Part shown: piece after piece, positions 38,997 through 48,051 of the stretch
How positions within the stretch are numbered: the stretch's first letter is position 1
Layout: every line of letters starts with the position of its first letter
Origin: Castellaniella sp. S9
GTDB lineage: Bacteria > Pseudomonadota > Gammaproteobacteria > Burkholderiales > Burkholderiaceae_B
Assembly (NCBI RefSeq): GCF_027257175.1
Contig: NZ_JAPFGD010000006.1
Location: 62,001 to 126,000, forward strand
Direction: 5' to 3'
DNA length: 64,000 bases
Position numbers and translations under genes: made by a program
Notes under the pieces: generated by a model
Databases searched by the model: none
The model's input: only the letters and a program-made list of their open reading frames with translations
What the model was told of the DNA's origin: nothing

Positions 38997-39638
38997 GTGA
39001 TCGAAGCCCCCTCGACCGCCCTGTTCTTGCAGATTCTCTATCTCGTCGCCATCTCGGCCGAGGCCATGACGGCGGCGCTGGCGGCCGGGCGGCGCGAAAT
39101 GGACTGGGTGGGCGTGTGCCTGCTGGGCTGGGTGACCGCCCTGGGCGGCGGTTCCGTGCGCGACATCCTGCTGGACCATCATCCGCTGAGCTGGGTCGCC
39201 CATCCCTCCTACCTGGCGGTCACGGGTGTTGCCGCGCTGTTGACCATCGCCATTGCCCGGCACCTGGCGCAGCTGCGCTGGCTGTTCCTGTTCCTGGATG
39301 CGGTGGGCCTGGTGGTGTTCACGGTGATCGGCTGCAATGTGGCCATCGGCCTGGACATGCCCGTCGGGGTCGTCATCGCGTCGGGCCTGATTTCCGGCTG
39401 CGTGGGCGGGGTGTTGCGCGACGTCCTGTGCAATGAGATCCCGCTGCTGTTTCGCGCCGAGCTCTACGCCACGGTCTCCGTCGTCACCGGGGGACTGTAT
39501 GTGGCGGGGCACGCCCTGCAATGGCATCACGAGGCCGTCATGGCGGTGGCGATGATCGTCGGCCTCGCGCTGCGGCTGCTGGCCCTGCGCTTTGGCTGGA
39601 GCATGCCGAAGTTCGTCTACACGCGCGACCTGCACTGA
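38997..39638 (+). CDS. TRIC/UPF0126 family cation channel-like protein (YicG type)
   Basis: A 213-residue membrane protein with seven hydrophobic segments in two similar halves, each with a glycine-rich turn: ALGGGSVRDILLDHHPLSW in the first and GCVGGVLRDVLCNEIPLLF in the second, the signature of the trimeric intracellular cation channel family. The GTG at 38997 with AAAGGGA upstream gives the normal short N terminus; an earlier GTG at 38931, behind AAGGAG, would add 22 residues. The physiological ion in bacteria is uncertain. Confidence 0.85.
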   Translation: MIEAPSTALFLQILYLVAISAEAMTAALAAGRREMDWVGVCLLGWVTALGGGSVRDILLDHHPLSWVAHPSYLAVTGVAALLTIAIARHLAQLRWLFLFLDAVGLVVFTVIGCNVAIGLDMPVGVVIASGLISGCVGGVLRDVLCNEIPLLFRAELYATVSVVTGGLYVAGHALQWHHEAVMAVAMIVGLALRLLALRFGWSMPKFVYTRDLH

Positions 39639-39650
39639 CGAGGGCTTGCC

Positions 39651-40598
39651 ATGAAAATCCTGACGATAGGCGCCGCGGTGGTGGACATCGTGGTGGCGCG
39701 CGTCCTGCCGATGCGCGGCGCCAAGCAGGACGTGGCCCACATCGGCCTGTACGCGGGCGGCGGTGCGGTGAACGCCGCCCTGAATTTCGCCGCGCGTGGT
39801 GCGCAGGCGACGGTGCAGGCCGGCGTGGGCGCCGACCTCGAAGGCGGCTTGATCGCGGGCCTGCTGGCGCGGCACGGCGTGCATGTCGCGTTCGAGACGG
39901 TGTCCGAGCCCACCGGCAAGGCGGTGGTGATGGTCGACGAGCGGGGCGCCGCCCGCGCTTATGCGCAGCGCGGCGCGAGCGCCCGCGTGGGTGGGCATGG
40001 ATTTCCGGGCTTGGCCGCCTGCGACGTCGCCTATGTCACCGGCCTGTCGCTGGAGTCGCAGGCACACCTGGATGCCGCCCTGAGCGCGCCGGGCGGGCGG
40101 GGATGGCGGCTGGTGGTGACGCCGGGCGCCCGCCAGATCGCGCAGCCCGAGGCGCTGCGGATCCTGCGGCGCGAAGCCGACCTGCTGTGCATGAACATCG
40201 ATGAGGCCAGCCGCTTGTGCGGCGAGGCGCCTGCCGCCGCGCACGAGGAATTTCCGCCCGAGCGCGCCGAGGCCTTGGCACGCCGCATTCTCTCGCGAGA
40301 GGGCCAGGGCGTCCTGATCACCCTGGGCGAGGGTGGGGCGCTGTTCCATGACGGCCGCGCCGGACATTTCGCTCCCGCCCAGGCGGTCGAGGTCGTCTCC
40401 ACCGTAGGTGCGGGGGATGCCTACGCCTCAGCCTTCGTGCACGAATGGGCACAGGGCGCCGATCCCGCCCGGGCCCTGACCGAGGCGGCGGCCAGCGCGG
40501 CCCGCATCCTTCAGGTCCTGCCGGCCAATCTGGCGGGCGCCTTGCGGGAGGTCTCACAGGCATCCCCGGGATCCTTATCCCCCGGAAATAGAAGCTAA
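39651..40598 (+). CDS. PfkB family carbohydrate or nucleoside kinase
   Basis: A 315-residue ribokinase-type kinase. The N terminus has ILTIGAAVVDIVV and the GG motif YAGGGAVNAALNFAARG. The C-terminal signature STVGAGDAYASAFVHEWAQG contains the catalytic Asp; the usual DTxGAGD begins here with Ser, a small change. The sugar or nucleoside cannot be deduced. It follows the TRIC-type gene by 12 nt, so they are probably co-transcribed. A hairpin at 40649-40670 follows. Confidence 0.85.
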   Translation: MKILTIGAAVVDIVVARVLPMRGAKQDVAHIGLYAGGGAVNAALNFAARGAQATVQAGVGADLEGGLIAGLLARHGVHVAFETVSEPTGKAVVMVDERGAARAYAQRGASARVGGHGFPGLAACDVAYVTGLSLESQAHLDAALSAPGGRGWRLVVTPGARQIAQPEALRILRREADLLCMNIDEASRLCGEAPAAAHEEFPPERAEALARRILSREGQGVLITLGEGGALFHDGRAGHFAPAQAVEVVSTVGAGDAYASAFVHEWAQGADPARALTEAAASAARILQVLPANLAGALREVSQASPGSLSPGNRS

Positions 40599-40648
40599 TA
40601 AACAGGCGATCTATCGCGCCTCATCCGCCGGGCCTTAAAGTCTGAGAA

Positions 40649-40670
40649 AATAAGAACCCCTGTTCTTATT
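40649..40670. promoter_or_regulatory. Perfect palindrome ahead of the sulfurtransferase gene
   Basis: AATAAGAAC / GTTCTTATT with a CCCT spacer, ending 16 bp before the start codon at 40687. The context is AT-rich and no T-run follows, so it looks more like an operator, or a weak terminator of pfkB, than a strong terminator. If an operator, its place would block translation initiation or promoter clearance. Confidence 0.5.
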
Positions 40671-40686
40671 GCTTCAGGTCATCATC

Positions 40687-41625
40687 ATGAAATCCCTGAC
40701 TTCCTACCTGGGCGCCGCGGTCGTGGCGCTCGGTGCCTCGTCCGCGGCCTGGGCTGCGCAGCCGCTGCTCACGCCGCCTGAACTGGAGGCGATCCGCCAG
40801 GATCCCGCGGTGCGGGTGATCGACATCCGGCCTCCCGACGCCTACGCGGCGGGCCATATTCCCGGCGCCGTGTCCGCGCCCTACGGGCAATGGCGCGGCC
40901 CGGCCGACAATCCCGGCGAACTGCCGCCCGTCTCGCGCCTGACCGAGCTCGTGCGCGGCCTGGGCGTGGATGCCGGCACGCATGCGATCGTGGTGTCCTC
41001 GGGCGCCGACGCCACCGATTTCGGCGCCTCGGCCCGCGTGTACTGGACCCTGAAATACCTGGGCTTGAAGGATCTCTCGATCCTCAACGGCGGCCTGAAG
41101 GCCTGGGCCGACGCCGGCCTGCCCCAGGACCAGGCGGCCCCGGCCGTCACCGCCAGCGCCTTCGAGGCCCGGCTGGACGACAGCCTCATCGCCACGACGG
41201 AGCAGGTCGCGGCCCAGGTCGGCAATCCCGCCGTGCGCCTGGTCGATGCGCGCCCCCTGGATTTCTACCTGGGCAAGGTCAAGGCGCCCACCGCGCAGGT
41301 CCCCGGCACCATCCAGGGCGCCGTCAATCTCGAAAACGGCAAGTGGTTCAAGCCCGGCACCTCGATCTTCGTCTCGGCCGACGAGGCCCGCCGGATCGCC
41401 GCGCAGTCCCTGCCGGAACCGGCCGACGAAACGATCTCTTTCTGCAATACCGGGCATTGGGCCGCCACCGACTGGTTCGCCTTGTCCGAGGTGGTGGGCC
41501 AGAAGAACGTCCGTCTGTATCCCGCTTCGCTCGCCGAGTGGTCGCATGACAGCGCGCTGCCCATGGACAACGTGCCGGGCCGCGGCTCGCAGATTCTCGA
41601 CAAGCTCAAGGGCCTGCTGGGCTGA
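40687..41625 (+). CDS. Exported two-domain rhodanese (thiosulfate sulfurtransferase)
   Basis: A 312-residue protein with a signal peptide (GASSAAWA cleavage). Two rhodanese domains follow: the first (VRVIDIRPPDAYAAGHIPGA, about residues 32-150) lacks a catalytic cysteine, the second (VRLVDARPLDFYLGK...) has the active-site loop CNTGHWAATDW. Such tandem rhodaneses move sulfane sulfur from thiosulfate to thiol acceptors or cyanide. Directly downstream is a YeeE/YedE transporter, so the pair probably handles thiosulfate in the periplasm and its uptake. Confidence 0.88.
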   Translation: MKSLTSYLGAAVVALGASSAAWAAQPLLTPPELEAIRQDPAVRVIDIRPPDAYAAGHIPGAVSAPYGQWRGPADNPGELPPVSRLTELVRGLGVDAGTHAIVVSSGADATDFGASARVYWTLKYLGLKDLSILNGGLKAWADAGLPQDQAAPAVTASAFEARLDDSLIATTEQVAAQVGNPAVRLVDARPLDFYLGKVKAPTAQVPGTIQGAVNLENGKWFKPGTSIFVSADEARRIAAQSLPEPADETISFCNTGHWAATDWFALSEVVGQKNVRLYPASLAEWSHDSALPMDNVPGRGSQILDKLKGLLG

Positions 41626-41652
41626 GGCCCGGTTCCCCCTCAAGGAGATCGC

Positions 41653-42735
41653 GTGAAACGCAGTCCCGTCGCGATCCTGACGATCGCCTTCATGGTTTTC
41701 CTGGCCTGGTCCGTCGCCTTGCGCCAGGCCCTGTTGTTCCTCGTGGGTGTGGGCATGGGTGCCGTCCTGGCCGGGGCGCGTTTCGGCTTTACGACCGGCT
41801 GGCGCCGGCTGATCGAGCAGCGCGACCCCAGTGGCGTGCTGGCGCAACTGCTGCTGCTTGCCGTGGCCGCCGCGGTATCCATGCCGCTGCTGGCGGCCTT
41901 TCCGACCGACCTGGGCGCCGCCCTGGGTCCGCCCAGCATCAGCCTGCTGGTGGGCGCCTTCGTGTTCGGCGCCTGCATGCAGGTGGCCGACGGCTGCGGG
42001 TCGGGCACCTTGTACAAGGCGGGCCTGGGCATCCCCCTGAACATGGCGATCCTGCCGTTGTTCGCGATCGGCAGTTTCCTGGGCTCGGCGACCTTGGACC
42101 GCTGGCTGGCGCTGGGCGCGGTTCCGCCGTATGGGCTGGTCACGCATTTCGGCGCTCCGGTGGCGCTGGCGCTCACCCTGGCGGGATTGGCCGCGGTGGG
42201 GCTGGGCGTGGTGCGCTGGGCCGGACGTTCGGCCCGGCTGTTCGATCGCAAGCTGCTGATCGGGGCTGTGCTGCTGGCCGCCCTGGCCGCCCTGAACCTG
42301 GTGATCGCCGGCCAGCCCTGGGGCATCGTCTACGGCTTTGGCCTGTGGGCGGCCAAGCTCGCGACCGCGGCCGGCGTGTTCGACCCCTCCGCCAACCCCT
42401 TCTGGAGCGAAACCGTCAACGCCACCACGCTGGGCCAATCGGTGTTCCTGGACGTCACCTCGATCACCAACCTCGGCATCCTCGCCGGCGCCTTGTGGAT
42501 CGCGGCGGGCCAGTCCGCGGGCAAACCCGCCAAGGGATTGAACGGCACCCAATGGCTGGTCGGCATCGTGGCCGGCTTTCTGCTGGGCTACAGCTCGCGC
42601 CTGGCCTTTGGCTGCAACATCGGCGCCATGGTCAGCGGCATTTCGACCGGCAGCTTGCATGGCTGGATCTGGGTGCCGATGGCGTTCCTCGGCTCCTTGC
42701 TGGGCGTGCGCGTGCGCCGTCGTTTCGCGTTCTGA
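41653..42735 (+). CDS. YeeE/YedE family sulfur (thiosulfate-type) transporter
   Basis: A 360-residue membrane protein with about ten helices and the two sulfur-transport repeats. Each repeat has a conserved cysteine: ADGCGSGTLYK in the first and AFGCNIGAMVSGISTGS in the second. In the thiosulfate importer TsuA such cysteines relay the substrate through the membrane. It starts 27 nt after the rhodanese gene, with AAGGAG before the ATG. Specificity for thiosulfate is inferred from family and neighbour. Confidence 0.88.
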   Translation: MKRSPVAILTIAFMVFLAWSVALRQALLFLVGVGMGAVLAGARFGFTTGWRRLIEQRDPSGVLAQLLLLAVAAAVSMPLLAAFPTDLGAALGPPSISLLVGAFVFGACMQVADGCGSGTLYKAGLGIPLNMAILPLFAIGSFLGSATLDRWLALGAVPPYGLVTHFGAPVALALTLAGLAAVGLGVVRWAGRSARLFDRKLLIGAVLLAALAALNLVIAGQPWGIVYGFGLWAAKLATAAGVFDPSANPFWSETVNATTLGQSVFLDVTSITNLGILAGALWIAAGQSAGKPAKGLNGTQWLVGIVAGFLLGYSSRLAFGCNIGAMVSGISTGSLHGWIWVPMAFLGSLLGVRVRRRFAF

Positions 42736-42746
42736 TCGGAGGCGGC

Positions 42747-42911
42747 ATGAAGAACCCTTTGATGGCCGTGTTGTTCTGGGCGCTGATCGCCGGCTTTTTC
42801 GCCTGGGACTGGGCGCACAGCACCGCCGTCGACGTGCGCGCCGAGCCGCCGCTGATCGCCGCCGGCTCCGGGCAGGCCCCCAGCGGCGGGCATTGCGCCT
42901 CGACGTTCTGA
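42747..42911 (+). CDS. Small single-span membrane protein (54 residues)
   Basis: It starts 11 nt after the transporter stop with a strong ribosome binding site (GGAGGCGG). One hydrophobic helix near the N terminus (LMAVLFWALIAGFFAWDW) is followed by a soluble tail ending GGHCASTF. No family is recognised. The lone cysteine and the tight link to two sulfur genes make an accessory role in sulfur transfer plausible, as an inference. It ends 12 nt before the IclR gene. Confidence 0.65.
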   Translation: MKNPLMAVLFWALIAGFFAWDWAHSTAVDVRAEPPLIAAGSGQAPSGGHCASTF

Positions 42912-42923
42912 TCCACACCACCG

Positions 42924-43721
42924 ATGGCAGACGATCCATTGACGCCCGACCGTCCCGCCGCACCCGCTGTCGCGCGGGCGACCGCCGTCCTCGATCGGAT
43001 CGCGGCGGCGGGCGAGCCGCAGTCCTTGGCCGAACTGGCACGGGCGCTGCGCATTCCCAAGAGCACCCTCCACGGCCTGTGCGCCACCCTCGAGCAACTC
43101 AACCTGCTCACCCGCCTGGACAGCGGCCAGATGACCCTGGGACCCCATGTGATGATGTGGGCCAATGCGTTCCTGGCGCGCATCGACATCACCCAGGAGT
43201 TCTTTGCCTCCTGGGATGACATGCGCGTCCTGCCCGAGGAGACCATCACGCTGTCCGTGCGCGACGGGCGCGAGGTGGTCTACATCGCCTGCCGCAACGG
43301 CGTGCGGCCGCTGGGCTTCACCTTTCGTTCAGGCATGCGCCTGCCGTCGGTCTACACGGCCACCGGCCAGGCCATGCTCAGCACCTCGCCCGACGAGGGT
43401 GTGCGCAAACTCATGGGCGCGCCCGGCGCCTGGCCTGTGCCACTGACGGCCAACGGCCTGCGCGACGTCGAGGCCCTCATCGACGAGTTGCGCCGCGTGC
43501 GCCGCCGCGGCTATTCCATCGATCGCGAGGCCGTGCGCGAGGGCATGTACTGCTTTGGCGCGCCGGTCTTCGATTCGCACAATCCCGAGGCGGTGGCCGG
43601 GGTGGCGGTCAGCATCCGGGCCGACGATGTCGACGAGGCGCTCGAGGAGCGCGCCGGGCAAGCCATGCGCAGGCTCGCGGACCGTCTCTCACAACGCCTG
43701 GGCGCCTGGCGCAGGGCCTGA
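42924..43721 (+). CDS. IclR family transcriptional regulator
   Basis: A 265-residue regulator. The N-terminal winged helix (residues 15-75) has PQSLAELARALRIPKSTLHGLCATLEQLNLL. The C-terminal effector domain has LGFTFRSGMRLPSVYTATGQAML and the conserved GYSIDREAVREGMYCFGAPVFD. It lies between the sulfur module and the TAXI transporter, all in the same direction. As IclR proteins often govern uptake of organic acids, control of the TRAP genes downstream is the more likely role. Confidence 0.88.
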   Translation: MADDPLTPDRPAAPAVARATAVLDRIAAAGEPQSLAELARALRIPKSTLHGLCATLEQLNLLTRLDSGQMTLGPHVMMWANAFLARIDITQEFFASWDDMRVLPEETITLSVRDGREVVYIACRNGVRPLGFTFRSGMRLPSVYTATGQAMLSTSPDEGVRKLMGAPGAWPVPLTANGLRDVEALIDELRRVRRRGYSIDREAVREGMYCFGAPVFDSHNPEAVAGVAVSIRADDVDEALEERAGQAMRRLADRLSQRLGAWRRA

Positions 43722-43860
43722 GGCCCGGCTGGATTTCCTCGGAAATTGGTAAAAACCCCGAATGAAACAGTCGAGGTTTTCGTAGCCATCGCGGCAACAA
43801 GTGTTTTATCCTGTCCGTTCGCTTAATGCGGGCTTACCGCGGGTTGAAAAGGAGAACACA

Positions 43861-44859
43861 ATGCGCGATTCATTCATGCCATCCCTGCGCCTCGGCCGGC
43901 GCCTGGCCCTGTCGGCCGCCGTTGCCGCCCTGTGCGCCGGCATGTCCGCGCCGGTTGCTGCGCAACAGAAATTCGTCAGCATCGGCACCGGCGGCGTCAC
44001 CGGGGTCTACTACGCCGCGGGCGGCGCCATCTGCCGGCTGGTCAATAAGGACCGCGCCTCGCATGGCCTGCGCTGCTCGGTCGAGTCCACCGGAGGCTCG
44101 GTCTTCAACGTCAACACCATCAAGGCGGGTGAACTCGACCTGGGTGTGGTGCAGTCGGACGTGGGCTTCAATGCCTACAACGGGGAAGGACAATTCAAGG
44201 ATTCCGGCAAGTTCGACAAGCTGCGCTCCGTCTTCTCGATCCACCCGGAACCCTTCACCGTCGTGGCGAACAAGGATGCCAACATCAAGACTTTCGAGGA
44301 CTTCAAGGGCAAGCGCTTCAACGTCGGCAATCCCGGCTCGGGCACGCGCGCATCGATGGAGATGCTGCTGGAGGCCATGGGTCAGGGGTTGAACTTCTTC
44401 TCGCTGGCCTCCGAGTTGCGGCCCGATGAGCACGGGTCGGCCCTGTGCGACGGCAAGATCGACGGGTTCTTCTATGGTGTGGGCCACCCCTCGGCCAACA
44501 TCCAGGATCCGACGACGACCTGCGGCGCGCAATTGGTCTCGCTGACCGGCCCCGTGGTCGACGGCCTGGTCGACAAGTATCCCTACTACGCCAAGGCCAC
44601 GATCCCCGCGGGCCTGTATCCCAACAATCCGCAGGAAACCCAGACCTACGGGGTTCTGGCGACTTTCGTGACCTCCGCCGACGTGCCCGAGGATACGGTC
44701 TATCAGGTGGTGAAGGCGGTCTTCGATAATTTCGACGACTTCAAGAAGCTGCACCCCGCGCTGGGCCACCTCGTCGCCGAGGACATGGTCAAGAACGGCC
44801 TGTCCGCGCCGCTGCATCCGGGCGCGGAAAAGTACTTCAAGGAAAAAGGCCTGCTGTGA
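43861..44859 (+). CDS. TAXI-type TRAP transporter solute-binding protein
   Basis: A 332-residue exported protein; the signal ends at SAPVAAQQK. The mature part opens [26 protein letters not shown], diagnostic of the TAXI group, and has [25 protein letters not shown]. Two cysteines (CRLVNK and LRCSVES) may form a disulfide. It delivers a ligand, in known cases a dicarboxylate or amino acid, to the fused permease at 44971. An imperfect hairpin lies at 43751-43780 behind the IclR gene, so the transporter may have its own promoter. Confidence 0.93.
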   Translation: MRDSFMPSLRLGRRLALSAAVAALCAGMSAPVAAQQKFVSIGTGGVTGVYYAAGGAICRLVNKDRASHGLRCSVESTGGSVFNVNTIKAGELDLGVVQSDVGFNAYNGEGQFKDSGKFDKLRSVFSIHPEPFTVVANKDANIKTFEDFKGKRFNVGNPGSGTRASMEMLLEAMGQGLNFFSLASELRPDEHGSALCDGKIDGFFYGVGHPSANIQDPTTTCGAQLVSLTGPVVDGLVDKYPYYAKATIPAGLYPNNPQETQTYGVLATFVTSADVPEDTVYQVVKAVFDNFDDFKKLHPALGHLVAEDMVKNGLSAPLHPGAEKYFKEKGLL

Positions 44860-44869
44860 TCCAAGGGCG

Positions 44870-44944
44870 GGGCGCGTGCGCCCGGCTCGCCGGGGTCCGC
44901 AGGGCCTGGTGACGGTCCATGGGGCGGCCGCGCGCGCGGCCGCC
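44870..44944 (+). promoter_or_regulatory. Intercistronic hairpins between the TRAP binding protein and permease
   Basis: A first small stem GGGCG/CGCCC (44870-44883) and a second, perfect 22-bp GC-only palindrome (44923-44944, opening GGCGGCCGCG). No T-run follows, so transcription can go on. Such structures often protect the binding-protein mRNA and lower permease expression. Confidence 0.5.
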
Positions 44945-44970
44945 GATCATCGAGGGCATGGGGAAGGCCG

Positions 44971-47595
44971 ATGCGAGAGGACATGAAGCAGATGGATAAT
45001 GCCCACCTGGAGCAACTGGTCGCCGATGTGGACCGCGGCGGCCGGGACTTGCAGGGACTCGCCGGTACGCTGGTATTGCTGACCGCCCTGGCGTGGTCGT
45101 TGTTCCAGCTCTGGTATGCCTCGCCCATTCCGTTTGCTTTGCACCTGGGGATATTCAACGATACCGAGGCGCGCGCCGTTCACCTCGGCATCGCCATGTT
45201 CCTCGGCTACCTGGCGTTTCCGGCCCGCAAGGCCTCGCCGCGCGACCGGATACCCCTGCATGACTGGATCTTCGCGCTGGCGGCCGGATTCTGCGGCGCC
45301 TATCTGTTCCTGTTCTACAAAGAGCTGGCCGCGCGGCCCGGCATCCCGCTCATGCGCGACGTCGTGGTGGCGGGCATCGGGCTGTTGCTGCTGCTCGAGG
45401 CCACGCGCCGCGCCCTGGGTGCGCCGATGGCGGTGCTGGGGGCGGTGTTCGTCGCCTACGCGCTGCTCGGGCCCTGGCTGCCCGACGTCCTGTCGCACCG
45501 CGGCGCGTCGATCGAGCGCCTGATGTCACATATGTGGCTGACGACCGAGGGCGTCTATGGCGTGGCCCTGGGCGTCTCGGTCTCGTATATTTTCATCTTC
45601 GTATTGCTGGGTTCCTTGCTCGATCGCTGCGGTGCGGGCAACTACATGATGCAAGTGTCCTTTGCGATGCTGGGCCACCTGAGGGGCGGGCCGGCCAAGG
45701 TCGCGGTCGTGTCCTCGGCGGTCAACGGCATCGTGTCGGCCTCATCGGTGGCCAACGTGGTGACCGGGGGCATTTTCACCATTCCCCTCATGAAGCGCGC
45801 CGGCTATGGCGGCATCCGCGCCGGCGCCATCGAGACCGCGTCCTCGATCAATGGGCAGATCATGCCGCCGGTCATGGGGGCGGCCGCCTTCCTCATGATC
45901 GAATACGTGGGCATTCCCTACACCGACATCATTCGCCATGCGCTGCTGCCGGCGTCGATCTCCTACATCGCGCTGTTCTACATCGTGCACCTCGAGGCGT
46001 TGCAGCTGGGCATCGAGCCGATGCTCTCGGACAGCACACCCCGCACGCCGCTGCAGCGCCTCGCCGGCTGGGGGATGGGCCTGTCGGGATCGATCGCGGT
46101 CATGGGCCTGGTGTATTGGATCGGCGTGGGTGTGCAGCGGTTGGCGGGCGCCTGGGCGATCTGGATCCTGCTGGCCATGCTGGCGCTGCTGTACCTGTGG
46201 CTGCTGCGCATCGCGGCCAGCCATCCCGACCTGCCCACCGACATCGACATCACGCATCCCACGCGTCCGCCGATTTGGCCGACGGTGCGTGCCGGGCTGT
46301 ATTATTTGATACCCATCGGGGTGTTGGTCTGGTGCCTGACCGTCGAGATGTTCTCGGCCGGATTGTCCGCATTCTGGGCGGTGATCGCCATGCTGATCCA
46401 GATGGTGACCCAGCATCCGCTGATTGCCTGGTTCAGGCGCCAGCCGACGGCGCACGCCTGGAGTCTGGGCTGGTCCGAGGCCGTCACCGGCCTGCAGGAA
46501 GGCGCGCGCAACATGGTGGGTATCGCCATCGCCTGCGGCACCGCCGGCCTCATCGTGGGGGCGATCACGCTGACCGGCCTGGGCCTGCGCATGACCGCCT
46601 TCGTCGAACTGGTGTCCATGGGCAGCGTGCTGCTGATGCTGCTGTTCACCGCCGCTGTCTGCCTGGTCCTCGGGCTGGGCATGCCGACGACGGCCAACTA
46701 CATCCTGATGGCCACCTTGATGGCACCGGTAGTGGTCGAGCTGGGCGCGCAAAGCGGCCTGGTGATCCCGCTGATCGCGGTCCACATGTTCGTCTTCTAT
46801 TACGGCATCATGGCCGACATCACGCCGCCGGTGGGACTGGCGACTTTTGCCGCGGCGGCGATCTCGGGCGAGGATCCCATCAAGACCGGCATCCAGGGCG
46901 TGAGGTATGCGCTGCGCACCGCCGTCCTGCCTTTCATGTTCATCTTCAATCCCTTGCTGCTGCTGATCGATGTGAATGGCTGGGGCGAACTGATCCTGAT
47001 CGTCTCGGGCGCCACGCTGGCGTCCATGACGTTCGCGGCGGCGACGATGTTCTGGTTCCGCATCCGCTGCAATCTGCTCGAGGTGCTGTTGCTGCTGCTG
47101 GTGACCTTCGCGCTGTTCAGACCCGGCTGGTTCATGGATTTCGTGGCGCCTCGCTACCAGGTCCAGCCGGCGTCGCACATGCTGGAGGTCGCCGCGGCGC
47201 TGCCGGACAAGGGCCGGCTGATCGTGGTCATGGAGGGCATGAACCTCGAGGGCGACGACCTGTCCAAAACCGTCGCCGTGACGCTGCCGGCCTTGCCCGA
47301 GGACGGCGACCTCAACGGCGAGGCCGCCGGGCGCCAGCGCCTGGCGACGGCGGGCGTCACGGCCGTGGCCCTGGGCGGCCAGGTGCAGATCGCCAATGTC
47401 CGCTTTGGCAGCACGGCGCGCCGCGCCGGCTGGGAGCAGGGCTGGGTGATCCATGAGGTGCTGGTGCCCAATCCCTCGCGGCCGTCCGAGTTCTGGATCT
47501 ACGTTCCGGCTCTGCTGATCCTCGCGCTGGTGTGGCTGGCGCAGGGGCGGCGCATGCGCGCGCGGCCCGGCCGCCTGGGGCGTCAGGCCTCATAG
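44971..47595 (+). CDS. TRAP transporter fused permease (4TM + 12TM) with C-terminal DUF3394
   Basis: An 874-residue inner-membrane protein that joins the small and large TRAP subunits. The DctM-like part has VSSAVNGIVSASSVANVVTGG and TASSINGQIMPPVMGAAAFLM, and later LGLGMPTTANYILMATLMAP and YYGIMADITPPVGLATFAAA, all typical. Transport is driven by ion gradients with the TAXI protein. The last 180 residues after the helices (RYQVQPASHMLEVAAALPDK...) form the soluble DUF3394 extension, then a final anchor (FWIYVPALLILALVWLAQ). Confidence 0.93.
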   Translation: MREDMKQMDNAHLEQLVADVDRGGRDLQGLAGTLVLLTALAWSLFQLWYASPIPFALHLGIFNDTEARAVHLGIAMFLGYLAFPARKASPRDRIPLHDWIFALAAGFCGAYLFLFYKELAARPGIPLMRDVVVAGIGLLLLLEATRRALGAPMAVLGAVFVAYALLGPWLPDVLSHRGASIERLMSHMWLTTEGVYGVALGVSVSYIFIFVLLGSLLDRCGAGNYMMQVSFAMLGHLRGGPAKVAVVSSAVNGIVSASSVANVVTGGIFTIPLMKRAGYGGIRAGAIETASSINGQIMPPVMGAAAFLMIEYVGIPYTDIIRHALLPASISYIALFYIVHLEALQLGIEPMLSDSTPRTPLQRLAGWGMGLSGSIAVMGLVYWIGVGVQRLAGAWAIWILLAMLALLYLWLLRIAASHPDLPTDIDITHPTRPPIWPTVRAGLYYLIPIGVLVWCLTVEMFSAGLSAFWAVIAMLIQMVTQHPLIAWFRRQPTAHAWSLGWSEAVTGLQEGARNMVGIAIACGTAGLIVGAITLTGLGLRMTAFVELVSMGSVLLMLLFTAAVCLVLGLGMPTTANYILMATLMAPVVVELGAQSGLVIPLIAVHMFVFYYGIMADITPPVGLATFAAAAISGEDPIKTGIQGVRYALRTAVLPFMFIFNPLLLLIDVNGWGELILIVSGATLASMTFAAATMFWFRIRCNLLEVLLLLLVTFALFRPGWFMDFVAPRYQVQPASHMLEVAAALPDKGRLIVVMEGMNLEGDDLSKTVAVTLPALPEDGDLNGEAAGRQRLATAGVTAVALGGQVQIANVRFGSTARRAGWEQGWVIHEVLVPNPSRPSEFWIYVPALLILALVWLAQGRRMRARPGRLGRQAS

Positions 47596-47736
47596 CGCCT
47601 CAGCCGCCGGCCGATGTGGACGCAACCCTGGCATCAGCTGCTGAAGCACAATGAGACGGTAGGGGGCTGTGCAGGCGAATAGGCCATTGGCGTGCACGAT
47701 CTTGGCGTGCGCCGGACGGATTGAAGTGCGAAAGAA

Positions 47737-47756
47737 CAGCCGCCCGTGGGCGGCTG
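47737..47756 (-). terminator. Terminator for the 44-residue gene
   Basis: A perfect stem CAGCCGCCC / GGGCGGCTG; on the minus strand it is followed by TTCTTTC. It lies 60 bp after the stop codon of the small gene at 47816-47950. Confidence 0.65.
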
Positions 47757-47815
47757 ATGGCGGAGTCGAAGGAAGGGTTGTTAGGCCTTTCCTACCGTAG
47801 CCTTCCGGCTACCGG

Positions 47816-47950
47816 TCACTTTTTCGCCGTTCGATCCCCTTTCTCTTGCTCAGCGGGTTCCTGAGGACTGCTCTTGGGATCCGGTTTCTGTTGCAGTTCG
47901 CCCTTCTTTTGGTTGAAGGGAGGGGTGTTGCTGGGTGTGTTCTGTTCCAT
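47816..47950 (-). CDS. Small hydrophilic protein (44 residues)
   Basis: Begins MEQNTPSNTPPFNQKKGELQ and ends EKGDRTAKK; it is rich in Gln, Lys, Pro and Glu and is probably disordered. A ribosome binding site GGAG lies 7 nt before the ATG, and a good terminator follows, which together support a real gene. No function or family can be given. It is encoded alone. Confidence 0.55.
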   Translation of the reverse strand: MEQNTPSNTPPFNQKKGELQQKPDPKSSPQEPAEQEKGDRTAKK

Positions 47951-48051
47951 GGTGTGCTCCGGGATTTCTGTTGCCATCGCCCAAAATAGGCTGATGACGC
48001 GGATGTTGGGTTAGGAGTTGGGCAGTACCACTGCGTGGCCAGAGTGCGGGT

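Noticed and set aside
36162-40367. Very long open frame on the minus strand continuing upstream from gst
   Set aside because: It runs antisense or out of frame through PIG-L, carbonic anhydrase, TRIC and PfkB genes, each with clear motifs. Long antisense frames are common at this GC content.
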